The notes under the pieces were generated by a model that worked only from the letters and a program-made list of their open reading frames with translations, did no database searches and was not told the DNA's origin. Position numbers and translations under genes: made by a program. A stretch of 64,000 nucleotides of DNA from Cantharellus purpuraceus. Taxonomy: Eukaryota > Basidiomycota > Agaricomycetes > Cantharellales > Hydnaceae. Location: positions 372,001 to 436,000 of the forward strand of contig JALBUN010000009.1 of assembly GCA_025174535.1 (NCBI GenBank), read 5' to 3'. How positions within the stretch are numbered: position 1 is the stretch's first letter; each line of letters starts with the position of its first letter. This document shows, piece after piece, positions 47,871 through 60,865 of this stretch.

Positions 47871-48700
47871 TTGGTCTTATCGATGTTTAATTTGCCGATA
47901 TCGCAGCTACTGTCTTTAGAGGCTATGACAAAGCAGACTGTATCCGTTGTGTAGTGCCGTTGATAATAGATGCTCGAGTGTTTGATTATGGGGTGGAACG
48001 CCACCAAACCACGAACCCGGCTCTGAAATGATCTGGAGGAAGACGCTTTATGACTAAGAGGTGTCTATCTATGACCAGTTGAGTCAGCTCCATGGACGGC
48101 ACTGAGTGTTGGCCGAAAAATATGCTATCGTCGGTTTTGAGGAGCAGGTGGTACGCGAGTTCTCCCAGACTTTAAGGCCAGCCCGTGATATCTGCAGCTC
48201 TCCCGGATCCAATCTATACTTATATGGCCTCATTCACATGGGCATCAATCCCGCTGGCCTGACAACCTCTCGCCGGCTATGAGATCTGCACCCCGTATAT
48301 ACTTGACTTTGGATCCTCATACCTATTGATATATAAACAGAAATCATTTTTGAGGGCACATGATGGCACCCTTCTTTCACCAGCTTAAACTGGTATGAAC
48401 AGACACGTGCATCCCGATGTCTCCACGAAGTCTATGCATTTTCATGTGAGTGCTCTCACGTCATGACGGCTTCGCGCACGCATGTATCATGTGGGAGGCT
48501 TGGCCTGGGACTCCCATGACGAACCATCACTAAAGCCACCTCTTTCGATATTTATGAGTATCAAGGGATTGAAATATGACTATGCATGAAACCAATAGAA
48601 AGGGAACGAACGACGAAGGCGAAGGGGCACAAATATGAAACCAAGTATGGAGAGCGCCACAACATATTTGATGGGATCGTAGTCATACAATTACGCTGTT
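47871..48700. other. Spacer, no gene recognised
   Basis: May contain 3' exons of the spliced gene upstream (a frame reading GYDKADCIRCVV near 47925). Otherwise only short frames are present. Confidence 0.3.
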
Positions 48701-48725
48701 TCCCTTGAATCCAACTTTTAAACCC

Positions 48726-49630
48726 CTATCCTCCATACCAGCACGGGATCACCGCTGATGACTTATCGAACCACACATATGCATCAAACTGCTTCAGCAA
48801 AATCGCGTTCGAATAATGACTCCATAACTCCGTTAAGGGGCGATAAATTACTCCAATGAACCGTTCCTTACGCTGCTTCATTAGCTGTTGGCGTACCTCC
48901 ATCTTCTCCTTGTCCTTTGGAGCACGCAAGTCCATCATACGAGTCATGAAAGAGTCTTTCATAGCTGTCGGGGTCGGAGGGGACGACTTTCATGATTTCC
49001 ACTGGTTCATCCCACTCGTGAGCAGCTGCCACAATCCCCTTGTGGGTACCAAAGCCAATGATGGAAACTGCATCATAACACTCCCCGGCAGAGCTGGCCG
49101 AGGTTGAGTTCATTAATTTGCGTGCCCATGTCTGTGAAGTGTGAGAGATCAAGGCCATAAAACCCAGCACGCTGCTCAGGAGGTAGCTTCGCGTTATAGG
49201 ATCTCAGCCAGCCAATAAAGCTCTCGAAGTCCTTGTTTTACCACATCCAGGTTGGGAAGCGTGAAAAGGGTCCAGGCTCAAAAGCTGTCGCTCATTATGA
49301 CGGACATATCTGTCGATAGTAGTTGCATCCGGCCTGCACTTCAGAGATGAGGATACGAAAGTGACTTGTGTATGTGGAATGCGCCACTCACCAATCTGCC
49401 TCTACAGCAATAATGTTGAAGTCATGCTTTTCAATAAGTAATGGTAGCCCGCGAACGGTAGAACTCTGATGTGCCGTGGCTGGCTGCTCCGAGCAATACA
49501 ACACGAACCTTTTCGGTGATAAAAGAGTCGAATGGCAGGGCAAAGCCATCCGCTGTTGGGTCGGGGAGAGGGACAGCGACGGCACGGATGCGCTGAGGGA
49601 GCGTGGAAGTCACCGCAAGTTGACGAGCAG
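48726..49630 (-). pseudogene. Erythromycin esterase family protein, decayed
   Basis: The first part (49613 down to 49393) reads FALPFDSF, then VRVVLLGAASHGTSEFYRSR, then KHDFNIIAVEADW, the diagnostic start of the erythromycin esterase (Ere-like) family, and an intron with GTGAGT...GCAG leads on to PDATTIDRYVR. A frameshift, an in-frame TAA after FPTWMW (about 49244), a large internal deletion between LDLSHF and INELNLGQLCR, and another frameshift follow. VSIIGFGTHKGIVAAAHEWD and DSYERLF are intact, then a last frame change leads to RKERFIGVIYRPLTELWSHY, KQFDAYVWFD and the stop near 48726. Intact members are thought to be hydrolase-like; the fungal role is not known. The family is recognisable throughout, but the gene cannot make a full protein. 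Confidence 0.8.
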
Positions 49631-52314
49631 TCTACGAGTTGTAAATTATAAACATGACTCGCCGCGTAACGATACAGACAATTGAAGCTGGATGCGCGAA
49701 CAATTCATCCCACATGAGGTATGCCAGGGGTCATAGTGCTATATGCTATCAATGGTGCGCAGCACTAGACCACGAGGAAACAAAATTAGTTTGGAACACA
49801 ACTCAGCTAAAAGCTCTCGACGAGCAGCGGCCGTCACAGACCTACAACGACATATTTCACAATTTCAGACCTAGTCACCAACGTATCCTTGACAAGAGAG
49901 ATTCAATGTGTGAGAGCATAGTCTTGAATACTTCCTCATTCTTTTCACATTGAGACGGTATATGGGCGGTACGGGTCGCCGAGATACTGCATAGGCATTC
50001 AGCTTATGTAAACAGCTCGTACGTTGTGTAACCAACCTTCACCACGCCAGTCTCGTCTCCCCCGTCATGCGCCACTTGTCCAAGTGAGAATTCTGCTGCG
50101 CGCACACGTTCGGAACCAATCCCTACGGTGTGCATATCGGCGCTTGACCTAAAGCGAACGGAAGCTATACACATAATTTGCCGCGCTTGCCGAGAATGTT
50201 CTAACATAGCAAGGACTGCATGTATTCTTTGACAAAACTGAGGTTTCAGAGCATGTTCATGAGGTCTGCGACTCACCATCTGGTAGTGGTGTCATGCAAT
50301 GCTTGCGACGCCAACGTCGCCTGTAAAAGATGTACTCCATGCCAACGCCCATGAATCATCACATCACTTGATCGAATGGTGTTAGAAGATTGGTTGTTTC
50401 ATCCCCAAGAACTATGCCTCGACGCCACCCGATCGACCTGCTGGCCAGGGTGACACCCTAGAAATATCAAATTTGATAGAGTCATTTGAACCTTTGTATT
50501 ACAAATCCTACAGCAGGGACGGACATCGCCCTTAAGAACATCAGAATAGCACAATGAGCGGAACACATGGGGAATACAGCGCGAGGGCACTGATAGCGCC
50601 AGCCGACGATATGATATGAAATGAAATGAACACGCATGGAATGGGCGCTCAACAGTAAGTACGAGATGGTTGAGACATCCGGTAGTTAACGGTGACTGCC
50701 CGAAACAACAGCACTGAACTGGTCCTAAGCCGATCTACAGAAATGAGAACTTGACATTCAGAGAACTTGTACAATGACTGGTCCTGGTCCAACATGCCAT
50801 GAGGCTCATTCATATCTTGAATACATGCCCTCACTTGTCAATGAGGTAATAAACCTGTATACGCGACTCTTTTCCATATTCTGAGTTGGAGTTGAATAAA
50901 ACACCAACATCAACTACGCTCTCAGGTGATATTTATATCTCCGAGAGACAGCCTCTACCCACCATCACATCTAGCCCTCAGGCTCAGTAGTTCTATCGAA
51001 TTGCAGATGAGAAGAAATGGGTAAGGTATGGAAACTTTACCTATTAGTTCGAAGGTGCTGCGCTATGGAATGAGAGCTAAAGGGAAATCTCAAGCGCACA
51101 GGTTACTGTAAATTAGTCAGGCCACGTAAGTCGAATGAAACCTGGCACATAACGCCAACAGGAAGGCCAAGAGAGTCCGCAGCTGTGAGAAAATATTGGC
51201 AAACTCCTGCATGGCACCAAGATAGGGGTAGCGTCATGATGGGATCCAGCCTGAGTATGATTCGCTTTCTCCTCCGGAGCCTGAGGGTTACTTTCACACT
51301 CCAATGATGTGAAGCCTATCCTGCAGGGATTTATACTAGAAACATGACACAGGCGCAGCAACGCCAAGCCCATAGCTGAAGCGGTGGCAACGGGCGACGG
51401 GGATCACTAGGGCAGCGAACTTTGCGATGAAGCTTGAAGCTTATTTGCATTCCTTCTGCTGATTGCAACCTAGATGAGGATATCATACTTATTGCGGATG
51501 TGAAAGGAGGAATCTTTGTAAGAATGTATGTTACAAAACTTTTAGCAGCCGAGATATCTCACCAAGAAGCCTTCGCTGGCTCATCTACGAGAACCAGTGT
51601 CCTGGTGGACGATAGTCGCGATGGAGAGAGACGTCCGATGGTCGGAGCCATGTATGCAAGTGATAACAACATTTCAGAAGACGCCTCAATAGCTGCCCTG
51701 AGCAGCAAAGATGTTGAGGAGTTACCTCGTCCTCGACAGAGCACCAACGGGGCTAGGAATGCAGTTGACAGAATTTGAGGTCCACCGTCGCTTTAACGCA
51801 AAAGAAGTGACAGGAAGTTCGACATGTGAAGTCAACTTCGCAACTACATTCGAACTAGAGGAACAAACTAATATTGCCACTGACTCTGCTTGTACCGATA
51901 CCTTCCACGAGCATGAGTGTAGTGGGCTGAGAGAGATTCGAGATTGGATCGTGCTTCCTTTCTCTGCTACTCGGACGTGAGCTTGAACAGCGTGAAGTGG
52001 TTCATTGATCAGATCTGTCAGACTTTTCAAGTTATACGAAGAGCTTAACAACGCCTACGCTCTTAACGTTTATGCGCTTATAGTCGCTCCACATTGCAAA
52101 GGCTACATGTCCATTGTATGATTCAGTATGCATGACATCGTCGGTCTTTTGGATAAATACTACTTGGAGACATAGGTCTCTAAATATCTAGCAACACATT
52201 TCTATCGCATACAACAAAAACAACACATTCAATGTAAGAAAACACAAGCGATTCACGCGCAGTCCTCATAACAAGGTATAAGACAAACCACAACCACAAG
52301 AAGAGCTGCGATCG
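49631..52314. other. Long spacer without a supported gene
   Basis: Frames of 60-115 codons occur on both strands. The best (51434-51778, plus, SADCNLDEDIILIADVKGG) overlaps equally open minus frames at 51559-52051, so neither can be chosen. No motif, transposon end or RNA gene is recognised. Confidence 0.3.
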
Positions 52315-55275
52315 TCATGGTGTTGCGATGATACCCAGATCTCGTCCGCTCCCATGGAGGCTTCCATGCGCGGCATTCGGGAAGATATCCATTGTACCTG
52401 AAGGAGGAAAAAGCGTGGACACATCAAAGTTGCTTTCGTTGAACAGTGTGACAAGATCTGTAGGTGACAGCCCGCCCGAGCTCATATCTGAACGATATAT
52501 CTGGGGCATCTCTGGCGACATTTCCGGTGTCCTCAACGTCGTGGGCAGGTTTGATAAAGAATGATAGTGCAATTCCATGTCCATGTCGGTTGTGACAGGA
52601 AGGAAGGTGTCTTCGTGGCTTGAATGTGAATGAGAAGGACTGGAGTGTGAAGTTGCGTTGGCGGGGATATCTAGGAGCTCGCGGGAATCATTTGATCCTG
52701 GGCTACGAGGTGCTGGTGGAGTGCGGTTGCGCTTTCTAACTGGACGAAGCCATGGCGGACGGAACTGTGGCGAATCAGGTCCTGAGGGGGGAGCATCAAG
52801 CGGTATTTGGCTCACTGTGGTCAATAAAATTAAGTTTGTGGACGCAAATGGGTTGACAAGAAAACTCACAACGACAGAACTCTTCAAGAAGGTCACCATT
52901 CCGGAGGCCACACACGTAACGTCCGCTAAATCGTCGGAGGAGGCTAACACATGAACGAAGTGCTTCTAGTGATGGTACGACTAGTGGTTGGAGATCCTCG
53001 GTCTTCGCGGATAAGACAACAGCGACTAACGTCCGGCCTGCCTGAGTTAATTGATGGATGACATGGACGCCATCTGTAGTTAGCAGAGATTAAGGTTGGT
53101 ATGCCCATAAATGAAAGAAAGACATACAATAAGTCATGAGGCCCTTTGTCGCTGTATGGAGGTGTGCTGCAACTAATTCACGTGCACACACGTAACACGC
53201 TTTAAGAGTGTCTTTTTCTTCCGAAGTCGGCTCTGCGTCTCCGTTGCCAAGTGTCCGCTGCGCAACGAAGTTGGAGAAGCGGTGGCGGTAGATAAGGAGC
53301 ACAATAAACCTCTCCAAACAATGTAACCGGACCGTTTGTGTTACCCGGATAACGTCATCGCTTGCGATCGTTTCAGGTGTGTGTGCCCAGTACTGAGGGA
53401 GATTCCGACGCAACTCGTCGAGAATCATTTCTTCCTCGCGCATATCGGTATTTCGTCGGAAGCCGGACATTAATTTTGAAGCGCGGGCTAGGAAAGGCGA
53501 AGCGGATGCGTTGAGGGAGGGTGGAAGATCCAGTACCGATTCAAGGACGACGTAGTACCGTAGTGTCGCCACGAACGCGCCCATTCTGCTTGGGGTACCT
53601 GGAGGCTGTTGACCGACGCCTTCTGCTGAAATAAATTCATCATCCACGACGGCAGGTTCTGGGACGTCACAGTCGCGGAGGCGCAAGAGTGGAGGTCGGC
53701 CAAACGCGGCTCCAGCTTGTTTGTCCCACATGTAGACACACCAAAACGTGCGCTTGCGAACTTCGTCTTCAATCGGATCAAAGCAATCGTACGCCTCGAC
53801 AGACCGGTGAAGGCCCGCATCAAAGGACAACGTAACTGCCTCAGAAAGAAGAGCAAAAGCCTTCGAAAGCTTTCCGAGTCCAACAGCGTAAACAGCAGCG
53901 ACGAGAACGGATTGGACAGTATACAAGGTGGGTCGATCCGCTGTAGGGAGGGTGCGCAGACGCGAGAAAAGCTCGAACCACCGGGAACCGACCGAACAAG
54001 GATCGGTGGCGTCTGATCGAACGCGTGGGTCGTCGATATGTCGGGACGACAGACAACAAATTGCGAGAATGAAAGACGCAAAACCTGGCTCACCCCACTT
54101 TACGGGATTGCCGTAATCCTGGGTCACAGATCAATTTTGCGTGTTATCGTATTAAAGGACCCTGACTCACCTCCAAAAAGGTAGGAACATGTAAAAACGG
54201 CATCAAGTAGTAAGACGTTGACAGATAACATTGGACAAGACTGCGTTATAGGTAAATACGTGAAGCAAGCTAGAGAAGAATGTACGTACGTATCCATCAA
54301 GTCTGGAGAAATAGATGAGGTGATCACTTTCCACAAGGTCTCAGGATTAACATCAATGCGTCGGGCTACCCGATCGGGAAACCACTCTGTGGTACAGATT
54401 GAAGTGTTGTCTTCATGTTCAGAGAGACTCTCGGCTGCAACTGCCGTTGCTGTTGCTGCTGAGTTTTGCCAATCGGCTGAAGTGGCTGCAGATGCGTGGT
54501 CGAAAAGGAGATCAAGTAACGGGAGACCAGATGTTTCCCCCTGCCATCTCTTGCAGCCTTGTTCGTCGAAATACATGTATGAATGAGAGAGAGAAAGTCT
54601 TGAAGTCGCTTCCGAAATTTGGTCGCCGAGGTTGGGACCAAATACAGAGCTGAATGATACAGGCAGGCCAGGAGGAGAGAAATGATTGGATGGGTTTGTC
54701 AGTGAGGATATGGATAGCGATGGTGGCGGGACACCGGAAGGGTACGTTGTAGGCCCGTTAATGCTTAGGACATTTGAGTGAGAGAATGTTGCATCAATGG
54801 GTGACTGCGATGGGTCTGAAGCGCTGCGGGCTGCGGCTTCCAAAAGGTTTGTTGGGATAGACTGAATGAGAGTCTCAAGGTGATGCATCCTGTCTTCTAG
54901 CGTTGCTGTGCGCCTGGAAAGAATGTCAGACATGATGCAGCCATAAGAAAACTGACCACCATACTTCGACTTGGAATGCTGAGTTCTTTTGCCGGGCTCT
55001 TCGAATGTGCACGGTGAATGCGATGAGAGGCAGGACTGACAAGGGTGTCCTTCGTCACATTTGATACGTCGGCGGCTAGGCTATGGGTGAGGAAGGAGCT
55101 CGCCAATACTGAAGTTCGACTGACCGACAACGATCACAAGCTCTAGGAGATGGCCACACTACATGAGGTGCACTGGGTCGGAGACATATCCAAGGACGTA
55201 CCTGCTCAACTTGAACCTCCTCTCTTTCGGAGGGGCGGGAACGTCTACGCTCTCTTCGGATGGAACAGGGGACAT
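52315..55275 (-). CDS. Zn2Cys6 fungal-specific transcription factor
   Basis: Seven exons (55275-55202, 55142-55125, 55075-54290, 54240-54171, 54118-53128, 53073-52870, 52814-52315) sum to 2643 bp, 880 residues. The zinc cluster is complete: Cys27, 30, 37, 43, 46 and 53, in ACDRCRRRRIKC and [11 protein letters not shown]. It is split by two introns, with an 18-nt exon carrying the first two cysteines. A heptad-like linker ([15 protein letters not shown]) follows, suggesting dimerisation. Residues ~290-560 are the fungal-specific transcription factor domain, including [29 protein letters not shown] and [43 protein letters not shown] lies near residue 700, followed by a Pro/Ser-rich C-terminal tail that may be an activation region. 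It should act in the nucleus on CGG-containing sites; the target pathway cannot be told from the sequence. Confidence 0.9.
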
Positions 55276-58200
55276 AGTTGCTGCTGCAACCCCAGTCAAG
55301 CACGAAATGACTTACACTTATAAGCCGGTGAGAGAGCAGGACCGGTCAAGGCATCGGTTCAAAATCGGCCAGCCGCGGCATATCAACTCCGCAAGATGAC
55401 TGGCTCTCGCATTGACGAGATTCCTGCCACAGCGGCTCGTACAGCCTGGGAAATCAAACCATAGGCTATCAGTGTTTCTGCAGATGGAATTTCCTGTTAT
55501 GGTCGACGAGCCAATAGAGTCTGTTTGCATCAGGCTACCCGACTTGGCTCTCTCACCATCCCCCACGTTCTTGCCAAGGAGCGCCTAAATACGAGACCAC
55601 TCTGTTGGATCAGTGAATACCACGAAGACACTCAGAAATTGCGATAAGAAATGCCGTCGATGTTGTATACTTATTTCTATTCTTCGTCAGCTCGGAGCTG
55701 ACCCGGTCGGGCGCCACGCTTGCACTCGCTCCTTGTGCAAAACGTGGCGCCAAGGACACCTATTCGAAAAAAAGCAATAATAATCTTTTTTTTTTTGAGT
55801 ATGTCATACAACATTATCTACTTTTGAGTTATTTAAAATAATTCATAAATCTACCGGAGGAACCTTATTGGACTATTCAGCCCCGAGTCCGAACGCTCAT
55901 ATGTCTTTTTCCTTGTTCAAGTGTTGTTAGATGCAAGCCATGTTCGTATGGGCAACGACTATCTTCACCCTGAAAGCTATTTCTAGCCTGAATGAAGCCA
56001 GGGGGAGCGAATGCTCTTGACAGCATCCGCTCACCTTGATCACTTCAGAACTCAACGATGCTCTACAGGGGAATATACAGAGAACAGGTAATCCTGGCAT
56101 GCGCCACAATCGGTGATTGCCTATGCTTCATTCTATAATAGTTTGACGCTGGCAATCATCCAATTTGACACTTCAATACCAAGAAGCCCAGATACTTCTG
56201 AGGTATCCTTCGCGAACCGACTACTGAGAACGAGGCGCTTAGGAGCACGGTCCGTACGGTGTACCTTCGAATCTGATGACCGCGTTCGACACTAATTTCA
56301 AGCCGGATGTACAGACCAGACTCCTTCCTCATTTTTGGGTCGGCGGATCTCTGTGGTCGTTCAGCTACCAGTCTCGTATACTGTGCTAAGAAGCCTTTCC
56401 GTCATGATCGCCACGTTTGCTGCCATATTCAAGTCCTTCTCTCTGTATCTCCCGTCTTCTTCCGGGGGCGCAGCCCCAGCGCACCTGCTAATTTCTAGAA
56501 AACATGGCACGCAAGGTTCAGGCTGCCTCAGCATGTCATGAACCATGAGAAACTTCAGCTTCAACCCTACCAAATATACCCAACTGCCTAATCTCTTCGC
56601 ACCAGCATCTCTTTCCCTCAGAGTGCACCTTTATCAAATACATCCTACGTCTCATCGCCACGATTTGGCGACAATATTTTCATCAAGCACTATTGTAAAT
56701 ATCTCGGAACATATACAGACACTGTAGTGGTGCTACAGGGCCGGGACATTTCTGGGACGTCGAACGCCACTCCATGGGAGTCCTGTTGTCGGAGGAGGTA
56801 AGTAATCGGGTAGCGCAACTCGTCGCGGCACGTCTTGACTTGGATCACTGGACGCATCTGGCCCAGATATATGAGCTGCCTTCTTAAAACTCACAATGTT
56901 GACATGCCCTGGATATGAGACCACTATCAAACTTCGTATATCAGGAGCCTGAAGTAGACGGCCTGATGTGACGGACGATGCCATCGGTTCGTGCACACGT
57001 CTGTCGAGCATGGATACGGTGAAAAGCGTTGTTTTTTTTTCCCAGTCGAAGACTTACCTGGGCAACCTATAACGAACAACTTCGTAGGAATCCACAACGA
57101 TTTCCCCACGTCAAGGTGAGATATACAGACGATGATTAACCATTCTGTTGGATCCCTGTGGTCATCTCAGTGTTCTCACCACCAGGCAACCATATTGCTG
57201 TCCGAAACTATCACCACTGCGGGGAGTCATGATCGACATTGTATCGCCAAGCATCTCTGTGTCGGACGTCTTATATTAGGTCAGACGTGTTCCGTTAGTG
57301 ATAGTACCCGTGTGGCTTGCGCAGCGTGGTTGATGTGTGGTTGATGTCTGATTGATGTGTGGCTCGCACGAGAATTATGCAATTGGCTACATCGTTGGTT
57401 TCTGCACTATGTAGGGGGATTCTGTCGTCTACAATTCCTCTCTCTTTAACAGATCATACCTGGTGCTAGACGCTGCCTAGTCACGTCCGCAAGCGAGACG
57501 GAGAACAACAACTTCCGGACGTCTGCTGGACGATGATTGTGCCGCCGTTTTGTGAACCTTCTGTATATGCGGTCCGATTGGAGTGCCATGTGCATCGGAT
57601 ATGGCATGATGTGTACAGGTAATTTATCTAATATATTTATTATTGTAAAATTAGAATAAATCCCCCATGGGTTGGTAAAAGACGCTGGCTGTCATGCCGG
57701 GGCATCGTCGGTAAATGAATATTTTGACTTTCCGCCCCCGCTGATCTCACTCAACATTCCTGCACGTTGAATCGATATAACGCCCACCATAAGCACAAAG
57801 ATTAACGTCTCTAAAGACCGGCGCCCTACTATTTGACCGACTGTCTTTGGGCTTAGTTCCGTTATGCTTCTGTACCAACCGAAACTTGTGCGAAGTTCAT
57901 GAGCAGATTCTGCCAGGTCAAAGCGCGGGAACGGGCCACCTCCATTCTCCGAAGCACTGTGCCATGTGCCATGTATTCAAGTGCGATGACGATAAACAAA
58001 GTATCCTTTTCCAGACTTTGGTAGCGGATACCGGTGCGATATCTTGCATTATTATTGACAACAGACTCACAGGCGTCTCACCGCTTTTGTCACTACCCTT
58101 GCAAGAACTACTGCGCAAACGTGGCGCTATGGGGCATGAACCCTTCTTATTCTCCTTGGCAACTATCCAGCTCCGTGGTATACTCTTCGCCTCTTCGCAC

Positions 58201-59330
58201 CCCGGGACATTTTAAACAATTAGGGTAGTTTACGTTATCTGTGAATGTTATCCTGTAGGACCTATCAGATGGTGCATCCATCCGATACGAAGCGAGACAA
58301 AGAGTGTTCATGAAGGGCTTGCATGTTCTCTGGCTTACGTTCTGGCCCACTCTTGGTTGATTATTAGCAATTTGTTGCCACAACGATACGGTGTATGTCG
58401 AACCTTCGGATGCCGCGGCTCGGTAGCGCCAGTCTTCGGGTCCGATCATCTTGATAGTCAAGCGAACATTATTGTGATTTTAACTTTAACAGCATAGGAA
58501 TAACTAATATTCAGTCATAGATTTAGGCGCCCGAGAGAGGACTGTGGGATACCCCGCTCTTACGGTTTTGATGAAACCTCTTCTCTTCTTTTCGTTGTCG
58601 ACAGCGAGGCGCAGGGGCAGGGCATCGGGTCAGTCGGAACACAGCACCAGTTTCTGCTCACACCGCATTGAACTTCATCAGGTAGCAAATTGTTATCAGT
58701 TATGTTAGCCATGGACCTCTTTACAGTAACAATCATCATCACCCTTCATCGATCATCCACCATGATTACCATGACTTAGAGCTGAGTGTTTACACAACAT
58801 CACAATGTCATGGCGGTGAGCGAGGTTATACAGTTGTTACGCATCATTTCAACCCTGCTCTCCGGAAACACAGTTCAAAGGGCCTACATCCTCTGACTCC
58901 TGAGCGCCCCATTTAGTGAAGTCCCATAAAGAAATACCACAGTATTTAGAACCTCTATGCATCAGTGGAGGGTTAACAAATTTACCCAAGCTCTTAAATT
59001 AAACCATGTGGACCCCATATTGATCCCACGAGGACTCCACTGAATTGCATGATACCTTCTCGCAGCCGCAGTCTTATATTTCCGCTGGCTTATATGCCAA
59101 GAGCTTCGGAACATGCCGGACGCTTTTCGCAACTTTGTGGGTGCTCTTCGGGCTGTTGCGGAGATCCTGATTTTCCTCAGTGGCAGAATATAGATGCTAC
59201 AACTCGTTCAGGTTGGTTCCGGTACAGGAGGCAATGATTCCAGAGAAGTATCGTTGTAAAGTATTAATGCGCTCTTATATTGTTCACTTTGCAACGCACG
59301 GAGCTCCGCCTAGGAACCGCCACAGCACGG
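55276..59330. other. Long spacer without a supported gene
   Basis: The first few hundred bases are the upstream region of the transcription factor. A poly-T tract lies at 55786-55796. A minus-strand spliced candidate around 57115-56920 (VGKSLWIPTKLFVIGCP, then a GTAAGT...GACAG intron, then VCTNRWHRPSHQ) is suggestive but has no start and no family. Frames at 57847-58215 and 58147-58461 overlap in opposite directions. Nothing else is recognised. Confidence 0.3.
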
Positions 59331-59431
59331 TAGATATATAATGCGCTGGCACTGAAGGCATTGGCCCAGCTCCTTCTCCTTGCTCGTCGCATTCCGATCA
59401 CTTACTTTGTCTCCATCACTTCTACCTCACC
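59331..59431 (+). promoter_or_regulatory. TATA box and pyrimidine-rich start region
   Basis: TAGATATATA (59331-59340) lies about 92 bp before the ATG of the PEP mutase/ICL-like gene and is followed by CT-rich stretches (59369-59384 and 59403-59430), the usual arrangement for transcription start in filamentous fungi. Confidence 0.5.
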
Positions 59432-60865
59432 ATGGTTGGCATTATCAATGAAGATGTTTCCACCGTCACCAGTGAATCAGAGAATGTGGTCTCTGAGAAT
59501 GGTAGCAATGGATCTGTAACAGAGGCGCGAGCAGAAAGCAAAAACAGCCTTCTTGAAGGGCCCCTCTCCCCCAAGGCGAGCACGCGATTCAGGCAGCTTC
59601 TCGCCCGACCTGGCATTGTGGTAAGTGTTAGTTTTGACGTTTTCAATTATATAGTTGACGTCTCCTCCTTAAACCAAAGGCAGCTCCTGGTATTTGCGAT
59701 GGTATCAGCGCCCGCTGTGCCTTGGAAGCCGGCTTTGAAGTCTTGTACCAAAGGTAGATCTTGAATTCAAAGCTAAAGGCTACCGATCATTGACCGTTAC
59801 TTTTATAGCGGTGCTGCCACAACAGCCTCAAGACTTGGTCAACCAGATCTTGCCATCGCAACGCTCAACGACTTTGTGCAGGTGAGCACAGTCCATCTCG
59901 CCAAGCAGATTTATCGCTGACAATGTCAAAAACATCAGAGCGCGCAGATGGTCACCAGTCTTTCTCCGACAACGCCACTCATCGCCGACGCAGACACAGG
60001 GTGATACAGAATGTTCTTCTAGACCTACACGAGCGCTCACACACCATTTATGTTCCCAGGTTCGGCGGTGCTGCAATGGTTGCACGTACAGTCCAGCAGT
60101 ACGACAAGGCCGGCGTCGCGGCCCTTCACATTGAGGACCAGGTACAGACCAAGCGTTGTGGCCATCTCATAGGAAAGCAGGTCGTTCCCGTAGACGAGTT
60201 CCTCATGCGGATCCGGGCTGCAGTTGCTGCACGAAACGCCATCCCTGGCGGCTCCGACTTGGTGATCATTGCCCGCACGGACTCGGCACAGGTGCTTGGA
60301 ATGGACGAGGCAGTCCGCCGTTTGCAGCTGGCTGCAGAGGCGGGAGCCGATGCAGCATTCATTGAGGGTGTAAAGACGAAGGAACTGTTGGAGAAGACGG
60401 TCAAGGCATTGGCTCCTACCCCAGTACGCAATACACGTTGCGTACAAACGGCGCCGTACACTAACCGACGGTTATCAGGTTCTCGTCAATGTTATCTCCG
60501 GTGGATTAACTCCATCATTCACCGTCAAGGAAGCCGAGGAGATGGGTGCGAAAATTATCAGTAAGCTCTCGGTAATTGCGAAAGTGCTTCTCAGGGACTA
60601 ATATCTCCTAGTCTTCTCCCTAGTCTCGGCTGTCGCCGCGGTGCACGGGATCCGTGCTGCCATGCACTCGTTGAAGAAGACCGGCACCGACTTCACATCT
60701 GCTCAAGGAATGGATCCTCGCCAATTCTTTGAGGTCATGTACGTTGCCTTTCCCCACGTCCGTTACACGAGTCGACGATGCTGATGATCGTTCTGTTCCA
60801 GGGGCTTGAACGACATCATAGAGTTTGATGCCAAGGTTGGCTCGACTGCCTTTGCGAGCGTTTGA
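59432..60865 (+). CDS. PEP mutase / isocitrate lyase superfamily enzyme
   Basis: Eight exons (59432-59620, 59680-59753, 59809-59881, 59939-60000, 60060-60423, 60479-60560, 60612-60738, 60802-60865) sum to 1035 bp, 344 residues. Residues ~50-344 form the TIM barrel: PGICDGISARCALEAGFEV, then PLIADADTGFGG (metal-binding DADTG at 129-133), HIEDQ (156-160), the catalytic loop KRCGHL (164-169), a VIIARTDS strand and FSLVSAVAAVHGIRAAM. The Cys-bearing loop fits C-C or C-P bond lyases such as 2-methylisocitrate lyase, oxaloacetate hydrolase, dimethylmalate lyase or PEP phosphonomutase; the sequence alone does not decide the substrate. The N-terminal ~45 residues are acidic and Ser-rich, with no obvious targeting signal. 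Introns are 55-63 nt. Confidence 0.9.

Noticed and set aside
53717..54116. Plus ORFs within the transcription factor region
   Set aside because: They are complementary to exon 5 of the Zn2Cys6 gene, whose domain motifs are clear on the minus strand.
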